Shown: positions 9,817 through 18,529 of the stretch, piece after piece
Layout of the letters: every line of letters begins with the position of its first letter
Position numbering within the stretch: the first letter of the stretch is position 1
Source: Minisyncoccota bacterium
GTDB lineage: Bacteria > Patescibacteriota > Minisyncoccia > Minisyncoccales > Minisyncoccaceae
Length of the DNA stretch: 32,562 bases
Direction: 5' to 3'
NCBI GenBank assembly: GCA_028717005.1
Contig: JAQUOQ010000003.1
Coordinates: 1 to 32,562, forward strand
Notes under the pieces: generated by a model
What the model was told of the DNA's origin: nothing
Databases searched by the model: none
What the model saw: the letters and a program-made list of their open reading frames with translations, nothing else
Made by a program: the position numbers and the translations under genes

Positions 9817-12039
9817 ATGAGAAGAAAGAAAGGGAAAACAAACAGCTTTAAAAACAGAAAGAACGGAAAGATTTTGGCTAAAGAAAAAGCAAGATTCGGG
9901 ATAGCTCTTCCGGAAAAAACCAAACGCTATCTTTGGGCGGCAGCTTTTCTTATCCTCGCGATTACCGTTTTATTTTCTTTTTTCCGCCAGTCCGGATTTG
10001 TAGGCGAAAGCTTGAAAAATTTCTTGAGCATTCTCGCCGGCAACGTAATATTTATTATGCCGGTTGTTTTTGTCGTTATCGCGCTTATTTTGCTTAACAA
10101 CGATGAGTCGCTTCGGGTTGTCCGGAAATCCATTACGATATCAGGCTTGGTTTTGCTTGTTGGCGCGACGGGCATGTTTTCGCTTTTCGAACTTAGGGCG
10201 GACGAAGTGCTGAAAAACACTTTTATCTGGGATCATTCCGGCGCCGGCGGCGTAATAGGCTATTATCTTTCCTGGCCGCTTTTTAAAGGATTTGATTTTT
10301 GGGTTACTTTTTTTATTTTTTTAATCGCAATTTTAGTTGCCCTGTTTATTTTGTTTGATTTATTCTTGAAGCATTTTGCCGAAAACGAGGAAGAAATTAT
10401 GGAAAAAGATAAAGAAAAAAAAGAACAGTCTCCATTGGAAAGAATAAAAGAAATAACACAAAGCAAGTTGCCAGCGATTGCCGCGGGGAAGCCGAGAGAG
10501 CAGGGGGCGGAGGCGGCCACGCTTGATGTTAAAAAACCCGGAAAAGCTTTTGAAGAAAGAAAAAAAGAAAATTTGGAATACAAGTATCCTCCTTTGGATT
10601 TGCTTGCTAACAAGCAAAGCAGTTCCGAGGGCGGGGATATTGAATATAATTCCGCGGTTATTAAACGGACGCTTTCAACTTTTGGCCTTCCGGTTGAGAT
10701 GGATGAAATAAACATTGGGCCTACTGTAACTCAATATACCTTAAAGCCGGCCGAGGGAATAAAATTAAGCAAGATTACGGCACTGCAAAATGATTTGGCT
10801 TTGGCTTTGGCAAGCCAGAGCATAAGGATAGAAGCTCCGATTCCCGGCCGTTCTCTTGTGGGAGTGGAAATACCAAACAGAAAACGGGCCATAGTCGGAT
10901 TAAGAGACTTGTTGTCCAGCGATGTTTTTAAAACCTCTCCTTCTCCGCTTTTAATAGCAGTGGGAAAGGACGTGATGGGGCAGCCGAGTTTTGCTGATTT
11001 GTCCGAGATGCCGCATTTGCTCGTTGGTGGAACAACCGGCTCCGGAAAAACTATCTGCCTTAACAGCGTAATTTTAAGCCTGATTTACAGGAACGGTCCG
11101 GACGAGCTGAAATTGGTTTTGGTTGATCCGAAGCGGGTGGAGTTTCCGGTTTATGCTTCGTTAAATCATTTACTTTGCCCGGTGATTTATGATGCCCAGC
11201 AGACACTTGTTGCCTTAAAGTGGCTGGTTCAGGAAATGGAAAGGCGCTTTACTGTTTTAGCCGAAGGCAAGAGTAGGGATATAACGAGTTTTAACGCTAA
11301 GGCGGAAAAATCAGGAAAAGACAAGCTTCCTTATATTGTTTTGATTATTGACGAATTGGCGGATTTAATGAGCGTAAAAGGCAAGGAAATCGAATCTTAT
11401 GTCGTAAGGCTGGCCCAGATGTCCCGTGCCACCGGAATACACCTCATTTTAGCCACCCAGAGGCCTTCTGTGGAGGTCATAACCGGCCTAATAAAGGCAA
11501 ACATCACCAGCCGAATTGCCCTTAAGGTAGGCTCATTAATTGACTCTAGGACGATTTTGGATGCATCGGGAGCGGAAAAGCTTTTAGGAAAGGGCGATAT
11601 GCTTATAATGAGCAAAGAATACAGCAAGCCAAGGAGAATGCAGTGCCCTTATGTTTCCGATCAGGAAATCAGGCGCGTCGCCAATTGGCTTTTGGAAAAT
11701 AATAGCCCGGAATCAAGTTCCGAAGAAGCGGATGAAAATGGATACATCGAAAGCCAAAAAGAAGAAAACTCTCTTACCGGAGAATTGCAAAAGGCAATGG
11801 AAACGCCGGAGGTCCAGATGGATTCTTTTTATTCAAAAGAAGATCCGCTTTACGAAGAAGCAAAAAGAATGGTTATTTCTTCCAAAAAAGCCTCCGCATC
11901 TCTTTTGCAGAGGCGTTTGGGAATAGGGTATGCCCGCGCGGCGAGGCTATTGGATATTTTGGAAGAGCGGGGAATAGTTGGCCCGGCCGAAGGGGCGAAA
12001 CCGCGGGCTGTTTACATTTCCGAAGAAACGGAAGAATAA
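9817..12039 (+). CDS. ftsK: DNA translocase FtsK/SpoIIIE family
   Basis: N-terminal TM segments; Walker A LLVGGTTGSGKT; IIDELADLM; C-terminal gamma-like winged helix (ASLLQRRLGIGYARAARLLDILEERGIVGPAEGAKPRAVYI). Confidence 0.95.
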   Translation: MRRKKGKTNSFKNRKNGKILAKEKARFGIALPEKTKRYLWAAAFLILAITVLFSFFRQSGFVGESLKNFLSILAGNVIFIMPVVFVVIALILLNNDESLRVVRKSITISGLVLLVGATGMFSLFELRADEVLKNTFIWDHSGAGGVIGYYLSWPLFKGFDFWVTFFIFLIAILVALFILFDLFLKHFAENEEEIMEKDKEKKEQSPLERIKEITQSKLPAIAAGKPREQGAEAATLDVKKPGKAFEERKKENLEYKYPPLDLLANKQSSSEGGDIEYNSAVIKRTLSTFGLPVEMDEINIGPTVTQYTLKPAEGIKLSKITALQNDLALALASQSIRIEAPIPGRSLVGVEIPNRKRAIVGLRDLLSSDVFKTSPSPLLIAVGKDVMGQPSFADLSEMPHLLVGGTTGSGKTICLNSVILSLIYRNGPDELKLVLVDPKRVEFPVYASLNHLLCPVIYDAQQTLVALKWLVQEMERRFTVLAEGKSRDITSFNAKAEKSGKDKLPYIVLIIDELADLMSVKGKEIESYVVRLAQMSRATGIHLILATQRPSVEVITGLIKANITSRIALKVGSLIDSRTILDASGAEKLLGKGDMLIMSKEYSKPRRMQCPYVSDQEIRRVANWLLENNSPESSSEEADENGYIESQKEENSLTGELQKAMETPEVQMDSFYSKEDPLYEEAKRMVISSKKASASLLQRRLGIGYARAARLLDILEERGIVGPAEGAKPRAVYISEETEE

Positions 12040-12068
12040 TTCCCCAGCCATTTTTAATATTTAACTTC

Positions 12069-12097
12069 AATATTTGGTAATCTGGTTACCAAATATT
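12069..12097. repeat. Palindromic element copy 1 (AATATTTGGTAATC-T-GGTTACCAAATATT)
   Basis: 14-bp inverted repeat around a central T (one G:T pair), followed by T-rich TTATTTTT; belongs to the five-copy family in this window. Confidence 0.85.
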
Positions 12098-12118
12098 TTA
12101 TTTTTCGCCGATTTTTAG

Positions 12119-12124
12119 TATAAT
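12119..12124 (+). promoter_or_regulatory. -10 element (TATAAT) of LamG pseudopilin gene 1
   Basis: TATAAT ends 7 nt before the ATG at 12132. Confidence 0.55.
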
Positions 12125-12131
12125 GCTCTTA

Positions 12132-13043
12132 ATGAATAAAAAATTATTCCATGCTTTCACCCTGATAGAGCTTCTCGTAGTTATTGCGATTATAGGAATT
12201 TTGTCTGGCTTAATTATCGTTGGAATGAGTGGAGCGACGCGGAAAGCCACGGTTGCAAAGGCCCAGGTGTTTTCTAATTCTCTTAGAAATTCATTGATGA
12301 TGAACTTGGTTTCCGAATGGAAACTGGATGGCAGCGCGAATGACACATGGGGAGGACAAAACGGCTCTCTTGTCGGGCCTCCTGTTCTACAAACAACAGC
12401 TAACTGTGTTAGCGGTACTTGCTATAGTTTTAACGGAAGCACTCAATATATTTCCATTCCTCATCCTGTCGGAACAGATGTTTTTGATTTTGGCTCTCAA
12501 ATGACTGCCTTTGTGTGGGTGAAAGGGGTGGCACAAAATAATACGCACATAATAGCACAATTTGATGGAGGAGCAAGTCAAAGAGCTTGGAGGATAGCTG
12601 TATACGGACCCAACCCATATAATAGATTGTATGTTGATATAGCGGCAGATGTTCAAACAGATAGAAAAACTTATTATACAGATGCAATAGCCTTTGATGA
12701 CAATTGGCATTTGGTTGGATTTACTTTCGGCTCGGGAACATTAAAATTATACGTTGACGGATTAGAATCAGGTGTTACAAAAACTAGTGACAGCGCAATA
12801 ACTTTAATTCATAACTCAACGGCGAATGCGTATATTGGATGTAATTCAAATAATGGCTCGCCAGCGGCATTTTTCGCCGGTTCAATTGACGAGGCAAGAT
12901 TATACAGCGCAGCCATTCCAACATCTCAAATACAGCAAATATATTGCGCCGGTCTCAATAAGCTTTTTGTACAAAAAAATATCGGGGCATTTGAATACCA
13001 ACGAAGAATGGCGGAATTAAAATCAAATTATGCGAAGAAATAG
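12132..13043 (+). CDS. Type IV pilin-like (prepilin N-terminal methylation) protein with LamG/concanavalin-like domain, paralogue 1
   Basis: MNKKLFHAFTLIELLVVIAIIGILSGLIIV; WKLDGSANDTWGGQNGSL...CVSGTCYSFNGSTQYISIP...DDNWHLVGFTFGSGTLKLYVDG...GSIDEARLYSAAIPTSQIQQIYCAGLNKL. Confidence 0.9.
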   Translation: MNKKLFHAFTLIELLVVIAIIGILSGLIIVGMSGATRKATVAKAQVFSNSLRNSLMMNLVSEWKLDGSANDTWGGQNGSLVGPPVLQTTANCVSGTCYSFNGSTQYISIPHPVGTDVFDFGSQMTAFVWVKGVAQNNTHIIAQFDGGASQRAWRIAVYGPNPYNRLYVDIAADVQTDRKTYYTDAIAFDDNWHLVGFTFGSGTLKLYVDGLESGVTKTSDSAITLIHNSTANAYIGCNSNNGSPAAFFAGSIDEARLYSAAIPTSQIQQIYCAGLNKLFVQKNIGAFEYQRRMAELKSNYAKK

Positions 13044-13110
13044 TAAAGCTTGGTCTTCTGGAGATTAAATATTAGGAAAGTTTAAATCTTGCTTCTTTCA
13101 ATGCCTTTGG

Positions 13111-13116
13111 TATAAT
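13111..13116 (+). promoter_or_regulatory. Extended -10 promoter (TGGTATAAT) for recA
   Basis: TGG immediately precedes TATAAT at 13111-13116. Confidence 0.55.
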
Positions 13117-13175
13117 TAGATTAAATTAACCAGAAATTAGTTATAAGTTTAGATTAGATAAAGATACTGGAAAAT

Positions 13176-14237
13176 ATGGCAAGAAAAAAAATTGACGAAA
13201 AAGAAAAGATAAACTTGGAAGAAGCAATTTCCGAGATTAAGGAAAAATTCGGCGAAGGAGCCATAATGAAACTTAAGGATGCCGAAAAGGCCAATGTGGA
13301 TGTTGTGTCTACCGGTTCTTTGTCTATCGATTTGGCTTTGGGCGTGATGGGCGTGCCGCGGGGCAGGATAATAGAAATATACGGAGGCGAAAGCACGGGA
13401 AAAACCACCTTGTCGTTAAGCATTTTGGCCGAGGCCCAAAAGAAAGGCGGAGTCGGCGCGTTTGTTGATGCCGAGCATGCGCTTGATCCGGATTATGCCA
13501 AACGAATCGGAGTAAACGTGGACGACCTATTAATTTCCCAGCCGGATTCGGCTGAACAGGGATTGCAGATAGTGGAAACATTGGTAAGATCGGGCGGAGT
13601 TGATGTGATTGTTATTGATTCTGTCGCCGCGCTGGTGCCAAAAGCGGAAGTAGCAGGGGAGATGGGCGAACTGCAAATCGGCCTTCAGGCAAGGCTGATG
13701 TCCCAGGCATTGCGCAAGCTATCAGGCATTGTTTCAAAAACCAAAACCATTGTCATATTTTTGAACCAAACCAGGATGAAAATCGGTATTTTATTTGGCA
13801 ACCCGGAAACGACCCCCGGGGGATTGGCCTTGAAGTTTTATAGTTCCGTCAGATTGGAACTGCGGAGAATTGCCCAGATAAAACAGGGAGAAAATATAAT
13901 CGGCAATCGCGTCAGGGCAAAGGTAGTAAAGAACAAGGTGGCCGCTCCGTTTAAAACCGCGGAATTTGATATTTATTATAACGAAGGTATTTCACGCGTT
14001 TCCGAGGCGATCAACCTTGGCGTTAAGAACGGACTTATCAAAAAGTCAGGCGCTTATCTGCAATATAAAGATGAAAAACTGGGACAGGGGCTGGAAAAAG
14101 CAAAAGAGTTTTTGCGGGCCAATCCGAAAATGTTTAAAGAGTTGCGGGCAGAGATTATAAAAGAGGAAACCGCGAAGCCGGACGAGAAAGAAACCGTAAA
14201 AGAGGAAAAGCCAGGAGAAGAATCCGGCGAAGAATAA
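13176..14237 (+). CDS. recA: Recombinase RecA
   Basis: [67 protein letters not shown]. Confidence 0.98.
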   Translation: MARKKIDEKEKINLEEAISEIKEKFGEGAIMKLKDAEKANVDVVSTGSLSIDLALGVMGVPRGRIIEIYGGESTGKTTLSLSILAEAQKKGGVGAFVDAEHALDPDYAKRIGVNVDDLLISQPDSAEQGLQIVETLVRSGGVDVIVIDSVAALVPKAEVAGEMGELQIGLQARLMSQALRKLSGIVSKTKTIVIFLNQTRMKIGILFGNPETTPGGLALKFYSSVRLELRRIAQIKQGENIIGNRVRAKVVKNKVAAPFKTAEFDIYYNEGISRVSEAINLGVKNGLIKKSGAYLQYKDEKLGQGLEKAKEFLRANPKMFKELRAEIIKEETAKPDEKETVKEEKPGEESGEE

Positions 14238-14253
14238 AATTTATTGCAAAACA

Positions 14254-14277
14254 AAAAACGCTTTTAAAAGCGTTTTT
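14254..14277. terminator. Bidirectional intrinsic terminator between recA and rpsR
   Basis: AAAAACGCTTTTAAAAGCGTTTTT between convergent genes. Confidence 0.8.
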
Positions 14278-14311
14278 GCTTTGGAATTGCTTCCAACCCG
14301 AATTGCTAAAA

Positions 14312-14509
14312 TTATTTAACAACGAACGGAAGTAAAGCCATAAAACGCGCCCTTTTTATGGCATTGGAAACCTGCCTCTGGTGTTTGGCGCAAAGGCCGG
14401 TTTTTTTGCTGGCCTTTATCTTTCCAGATTTTGAGGTGTATCGTGAAATTGTCTCCGTATCGCGGAAATTTATTTCTCGGATGTTTTTTTTGCAGAAATA
14501 ACAGTACAT
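14312..14509 (-). CDS. rpsR: 30S ribosomal protein bS18
   Basis: MYCYFCKKNIREINFRDTETISRYTSKSGKI...CAKHQRQVSNAIKRARFMALLPFV; Cys-containing form. Confidence 0.95.
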   Translation of the reverse strand: MYCYFCKKNIREINFRDTETISRYTSKSGKIKASKKTGLCAKHQRQVSNAIKRARFMALLPFVVK

Positions 14510-14520
14510 AAACTATTTAT

Positions 14521-14973
14521 TTAGAAGGGAATATCTTTAATATCGATTTCTTCGCCGTCTTCTATTATCGGTATATCTTCCCCCTCTTCAGCTTTTTTAT
14601 TATTTGTTTTTTGGTCGGGAACTTTGGCGTCTCCGCTGAATCCGCTGCTGCGGGGGCCTAACTGCAGCCCTTCGCCGATTATCTCCGTAGTGTATCTTTT
14701 GTTTCCGGTTTTATCTTCCCAGGAGCGGTTTTGTATCCGCCCTTCAATTAGCACCAGCGATCCTTTGGTAAGGAATTTTGAAGCTGTTTCCGCCAATTTT
14801 TGCCACAAAACAATGCGATGGAATTGAGAGTCTTCTTTTTTCTGTCCGGACGCGTCTTTCCAGACTCGATTTGTCGCTAATGAAAACGAACAAACGCTTT
14901 GGCCCGAAGGGGTGCTCCGTATTTCCGGGGGAGTAGCCACCCGGCCTAATAAAAATACTTTGTTAAGATTCAT
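14521..14973 (-). CDS. ssb: Single-stranded DNA-binding protein
   Basis: MNLNKVFLLGRVATPPEIRSTPSGQSVCSFSLATNR...; acidic C-terminus ending DIKDIPF. Confidence 0.97.
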   Translation of the reverse strand: MNLNKVFLLGRVATPPEIRSTPSGQSVCSFSLATNRVWKDASGQKKEDSQFHRIVLWQKLAETASKFLTKGSLVLIEGRIQNRSWEDKTGNKRYTTEIIGEGLQLGPRSSGFSGDAKVPDQKTNNKKAEEGEDIPIIEDGEEIDIKDIPF

Positions 14974-15011
14974 ATTTGTTTAATTATCTAATAATTAGTT
15001 AATTGAATCTT

Positions 15012-15473
15012 TTATTCGTCTCCTAGCATTTCGTTAAGCTTTTCTTCCACGTCTTTTAGCTCAACCGGCTTGTGCTTTTCTTCCGGCATACTAACGCCTG
15101 TTTTAACTTCTTTGTCCGTAGCCTTTTCGCCTTCTACCGGAGGCTTCCGGACCCTGTGGGAAGCTTTGTATTTGATTTCGTCCTTATTCAAGACAAGGTA
15201 TCGGATAATATTTTTATTGTCTTTAAGCTCTTTTTCTATGGAATCGACAATAGTTTTTTTATTCAAGCCGGTCTCGGGATAGAGGCTAAAAAAAGCATAC
15301 CAGGCTTCTTCGTCTTTTTCTATCGGGTAGGCTAATTTTTTGATTTCCGCCTTTCTCTCGCCCGCAAGTTTCCCATTTTTTTGGAAAGAAGATTCCAGCG
15401 CACCCAATAAGGCGCTAACTTCTTCTTGGGAAAGATTTGGGGAGATTAACAAATTAATTTCGTAAAACGACAT
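15012..15473 (-). CDS. rpsF: 30S ribosomal protein bS6 with acidic C-terminal extension
   Basis: MSFYEINLLISPNLSQEEVSALL...AYPIEKDEEAWYAFFSLY; rpsF-ssb-rpsR order. Confidence 0.92.
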   Translation of the reverse strand: MSFYEINLLISPNLSQEEVSALLGALESSFQKNGKLAGERKAEIKKLAYPIEKDEEAWYAFFSLYPETGLNKKTIVDSIEKELKDNKNIIRYLVLNKDEIKYKASHRVRKPPVEGEKATDKEVKTGVSMPEEKHKPVELKDVEEKLNEMLGDE

Positions 15474-15500
15474 TTTTAAATCTTTTTATCTTTTTATCTG

Positions 15501-15559
15501 CCTTTCTTTTGAAGTAGAAAGGATTTTCGCGAAGGTTTTCGCCCTCGGCTAAACGCCGA
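15501..15559 (-). promoter_or_regulatory. Structured 5' leader of rpsF-ssb-rpsR (three consecutive hairpins)
   Basis: TCGGC/GCCGA (15545-15559), GCGAA/TTCGC (15529-15542), CCTTTCT/AGAAAGG (15501-15522). Confidence 0.5.
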
Positions 15560-15602
15560 AAAAAGGGTTTATCCGTAGGTTTATTTCGTACAAGGTATGT
15601 GT

Positions 15603-15631
15603 AATATAGCAATAATTCGCCTTGAGGTCAA
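15603..15631 (-). promoter_or_regulatory. Sigma70-type promoter of rpsF operon
   Basis: Minus strand TTGACC, 17 nt spacer, TATATT. Confidence 0.75.
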
Positions 15632-15782
15632 GATTGTCCACTTTCCTTTTTTTAGAAATAACGATATAATTGCCGCATAATAAATGGCCAACAAGGTGGG
15701 AATAACAAAACTCCTGTTTTGTTGAAATCTATTTGTATCTTAAGGTCCGCGGCAACATATCGGGCTGTGGACAAAATGTACA

Positions 15783-15811
15783 TTGACAAATTAATAAATA
15801 TATATTATAGC
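15783..15811 (+). promoter_or_regulatory. Promoter of the small ORF
   Basis: TTGACA (15783-15788), 17 nt spacer, TATAGC (15806-15811). Confidence 0.6.
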
Positions 15812-15827
15812 ATAAATCATAGGAGGA

Positions 15828-16004
15828 ATGAAATTGTTTGTAAAAGATCCTTTGGTGTTACTATTCGTACCGGGTTACGGTAATGTTGAGCAGGATATTG
15901 TTCCCAGCAAAAATGGTCCTTTCGTTGAGGCATGGAAAAAGCAACAGGAACAACTTGCAAACGCTTGGGGCAACAAGCCTGGCAACCGACCCGCCTTCGT
16001 GTGA
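15828..16004 (+). CDS. Small ORF, 58 aa (absent from supplied ORF track): MKLFVKDPLVLLFVPGYGNVEQDIVPSKNGPFVEAWKKQQEQLANAWGNKPGNRPAFV
   Basis: AGGAGG at 15821-15826; ATG at 15828 or, with better spacing, TTG at 15834; consensus promoter upstream; TGA at 16004; hairpin follows. Confidence 0.6.
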   Translation: MKLFVKDPLVLLFVPGYGNVEQDIVPSKNGPFVEAWKKQQEQLANAWGNKPGNRPAFV

Positions 16005-16009
16005 AATGG

Positions 16010-16055
16010 GCATCCCGATTTTATAAGCATACTATGTGTTTGTAAAATCGGGTGC
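16010..16055 (+). terminator. Hairpin downstream of the 58-aa ORF (possible terminator or 3' UTR structure)
   Basis: GCA(T)CCCGATTTTA ... TAAAATCGGGTGC, 10-bp core stem plus 3 bp beyond a bulge; no immediate U-tract. Confidence 0.5.
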
Positions 16056-16185
16056 TCTCTACTCTCTCAAACAAGAATCAGCAACGCTACGCTGTTTTTT
16101 TGTTTGCCAAAATTTATTAAAGTTATAAATGTTTTATTAAAATTTACTTTTTTTCGAGAAGCTCCACAAATGGCTGTCTTGTTTT

Positions 16186-16220
16186 ATTCTTGATTCTTAA
16201 TTCTTTATTCTTGATTCTTT
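16186..16220. repeat. Heptanucleotide tandem repeat (ATTCTTN)x5
   Basis: ATTCTT at 16186, 16193, 16200, 16207 and 16214, exact 7-nt period. Confidence 0.95.
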
Positions 16221-16226
16221 CTATGA

Positions 16227-16232
16227 TATAAT
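16227..16232 (+). promoter_or_regulatory. -10 element (TATAAT) of LamG pseudopilin gene 2
   Basis: TATAAT 25 nt upstream of the ATG at 16258, directly after the heptad repeat. Confidence 0.5.
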
Positions 16233-16257
16233 ATATTCAAAATTACTGGTTTTGCTT

Positions 16258-17193
16258 ATGCAAAAAAAAATATTTGATAACGTAAATATTAAAGGTTTTA
16301 CTCTTATTGAGCTGATGGTCGCTATTCTTATAGTGGGCGTTTTATCCGGCTTGATTATCGCGATGATTTCTATGTCCGGAGCGCAGGACAATGCCAATCT
16401 CAATAAAAATAAAATGACCGCGGCCCAGTGGAAGAATTCTTTGATTGATAATCTTGTCGGTGATTGGAATTTCGATGAAACAAGCGGCACGACTGCTTAT
16501 AATTCCAGCGATTACGGCAGCAACTTAAACGGAACGTTCTCTGCCAGTCCACCAACAAGAAAAAGTGGCGGTGATTGTATTTCTGGTGGTTGTTTGGAGT
16601 TTGATGGGACCGACGATTTCGTGTCCGTAACTGATAGTACTCCTTTTTTGCCATTAGCTGACTCGACAGTTGCTTTATGGGCGTATAATGGACTTTGCAC
16701 AAAATCTTATCCGACTTTTTATAATAGGCATAGCCAGTCCGCAACTCTCGGTTTTTGGTGGGTATATACGGGGGGAACCAATGAAACAAACATTACCTGG
16801 CAATTTTCGAATGGTACGGCATATACTAGCACTACCTGGAGTAATGTTTTTGAAGCCAGTAAATGGTCTTATTTGGTTTTTGCTTATAATAACACAGCCA
16901 AAACAGTCACTTTGTATGTAAACAGTACTGCCAAAACCACACAATCTGTAGCCAATGCTCTCCCGGTGCTAAGCGGAACATTATATGTCGGGGCTTATAA
17001 CGCTACGGTATCAAACTATGCCTATAAAGGCAAAATTGATGAGCTTCAGGTATTTGATAAAATTTTAACGGTCTCCCAGATACAGCAAAAATATTTTGCG
17101 GGTGTCAATAAATTATTGGCGCGCGGAGAAATTAGTATTGCTGATTACGCGGAAAGATTGGCTTCTTTGAAAAGTTTGTCGGCAGGAAGGTAA
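16258..17193 (+). CDS. Type IV pilin-like protein with LamG domain, paralogue 2
   Basis: NIKGFTLIELMVAILIVGVLSGLIIAMI; DWNFDETSGTTAYNSS...CISGGCLEFDGTDDFVSV...KGKIDELQVFDKILTVSQIQQKYFAGVNKLLARGEISIADYAERLASLKS. Confidence 0.9.
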   Translation: MQKKIFDNVNIKGFTLIELMVAILIVGVLSGLIIAMISMSGAQDNANLNKNKMTAAQWKNSLIDNLVGDWNFDETSGTTAYNSSDYGSNLNGTFSASPPTRKSGGDCISGGCLEFDGTDDFVSVTDSTPFLPLADSTVALWAYNGLCTKSYPTFYNRHSQSATLGFWWVYTGGTNETNITWQFSNGTAYTSTTWSNVFEASKWSYLVFAYNNTAKTVTLYVNSTAKTTQSVANALPVLSGTLYVGAYNATVSNYAYKGKIDELQVFDKILTVSQIQQKYFAGVNKLLARGEISIADYAERLASLKSLSAGR

Positions 17194-17197
17194 TAAT

Positions 17198-18529
17198 ATG
17201 AATAAATCAATTTTTAAAGCATACGATGTTAGGGGTATTTACCCTGAAGATTTAGACGAAGAAGCGGCTTATAAAATCGGGCGGTCTTTTGTTGTTTTCC
17301 TAAAAAAAGAAAATCCTCAGATCGTTTTGGGGATGGATAATCGGCCATCTTCCGCGCTTTTATTTGCCGAGTTGAAGCGGGGCATTCTTGACCAGGGCGG
17401 AGATGTTGTTGAAATCGGCCTTACCACGTCGCCAATGTTTTATTTTGCTGTTGGGCAATACGGTTATGACGCCGGCATTAACATTACAGCCAGCCACAAT
17501 CCGCCGCAATACAATGGCTTTAAGATTGTTGGCGCGAGCGCGGTTCCCATAAGTGAAGCCACGGGATTAAAGGAAATTGCTGCTCTGGCAACGGAGGGGC
17601 GGTTTGAGGAGCCGGCCGCCAAAGGCAAGGCGATAAACAGAGACGCTTTGTCGGATTATATAAAACAAAATTCAGAAAACGAAAAGTTTAATTATAAAGT
17701 TGTTGTTGATACAGCGAATAGCGTTTCCGGAATTGTTATTCCGGAAATGCTTAACGATCGGGTTAGGCTAACCCATCTTTTTGGCAATTTGGACGGTTCT
17801 TTCCCAAACCATATGCCAGATCCGTTAAAAACGGAAAATATGAGGGAGATTCAACAGGTAGTGGTATCAAAAAAAGCCGATTTGGGAATCGCTTTCGATG
17901 GTGATGGGGACAGGCTTTTATTTGTGGACGAAAAAGGCAAAATAATATCAGCGGATTTGGTGCTCGCCTTGGTTGCCTCCTTAATATTAAAAAAGAACCT
18001 TAAGGCTAAGATATTATATGATGTGCGGTGCAGCAACATTGTTGCGGAAACGATTTTTAACAAAGGGGGAACGCCGATAGTAAGCCGGGTTGGCCATTCT
18101 TTTATTAAAGCGCGGATGAGAGAAGAAGATGTGCTTTTTGGAGGCGAATATTCCGGTCATTACTTTTGTAAAAATAATTTTTTTGCCGAGGTGCCATTCT
18201 TTGTTTTGTTCGCGGTGTTACGGGAAATGAAAAGGACGGGCAAAGGCTTGTCCGAACTTATCAATCCATTCAGGAAATATTTCCATTCCGGGGAGATGAA
18301 TTTTGAGGTTAGCGATCCGAAAGCCGCGGTTAAAAAATTCCAGGAGAAATACAAAGATGCTTTTGTGTCGCGGATCGACGGGCTGAAGTTCGGCTTTGAG
18401 GACTGGTGGCTCTTAGCGAGGACATCCAATACCGAACCTTTGCTGAGGATTATAATAGAAGCGAAAACAAAGATATTATTGGACGAAAAGATAGCCGAAG
18501 TAACAGCGTTTATAAAAAGCCTATCTTAA
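17198..18529 (+). CDS. manB: Phosphomannomutase/phosphoglucomutase (alpha-D-phosphohexomutase family)
   Basis: FKAYDVRGIYPEDL; active-site TASHNPPQYNGFKI; metal loop DGDGDRL; GGEYSGHYF; RTSNTEPLLRII. Confidence 0.93.
   Translation: MNKSIFKAYDVRGIYPEDLDEEAAYKIGRSFVVFLKKENPQIVLGMDNRPSSALLFAELKRGILDQGGDVVEIGLTTSPMFYFAVGQYGYDAGINITASHNPPQYNGFKIVGASAVPISEATGLKEIAALATEGRFEEPAAKGKAINRDALSDYIKQNSENEKFNYKVVVDTANSVSGIVIPEMLNDRVRLTHLFGNLDGSFPNHMPDPLKTENMREIQQVVVSKKADLGIAFDGDGDRLLFVDEKGKIISADLVLALVASLILKKNLKAKILYDVRCSNIVAETIFNKGGTPIVSRVGHSFIKARMREEDVLFGGEYSGHYFCKNNFFAEVPFFVLFAVLREMKRTGKGLSELINPFRKYFHSGEMNFEVSDPKAAVKKFQEKYKDAFVSRIDGLKFGFEDWWLLARTSNTEPLLRIIIEAKTKILLDEKIAEVTAFIKSLS

Noticed and set aside
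15960-16060. SAM-I-riboswitch-like words (GGCAACC...GGTGCT)
   Set aside because: Upstream P1/P2 motifs of SAM-I are missing, the words overlap the end of a plausible ORF, and the downstream gene is not methionine-related.
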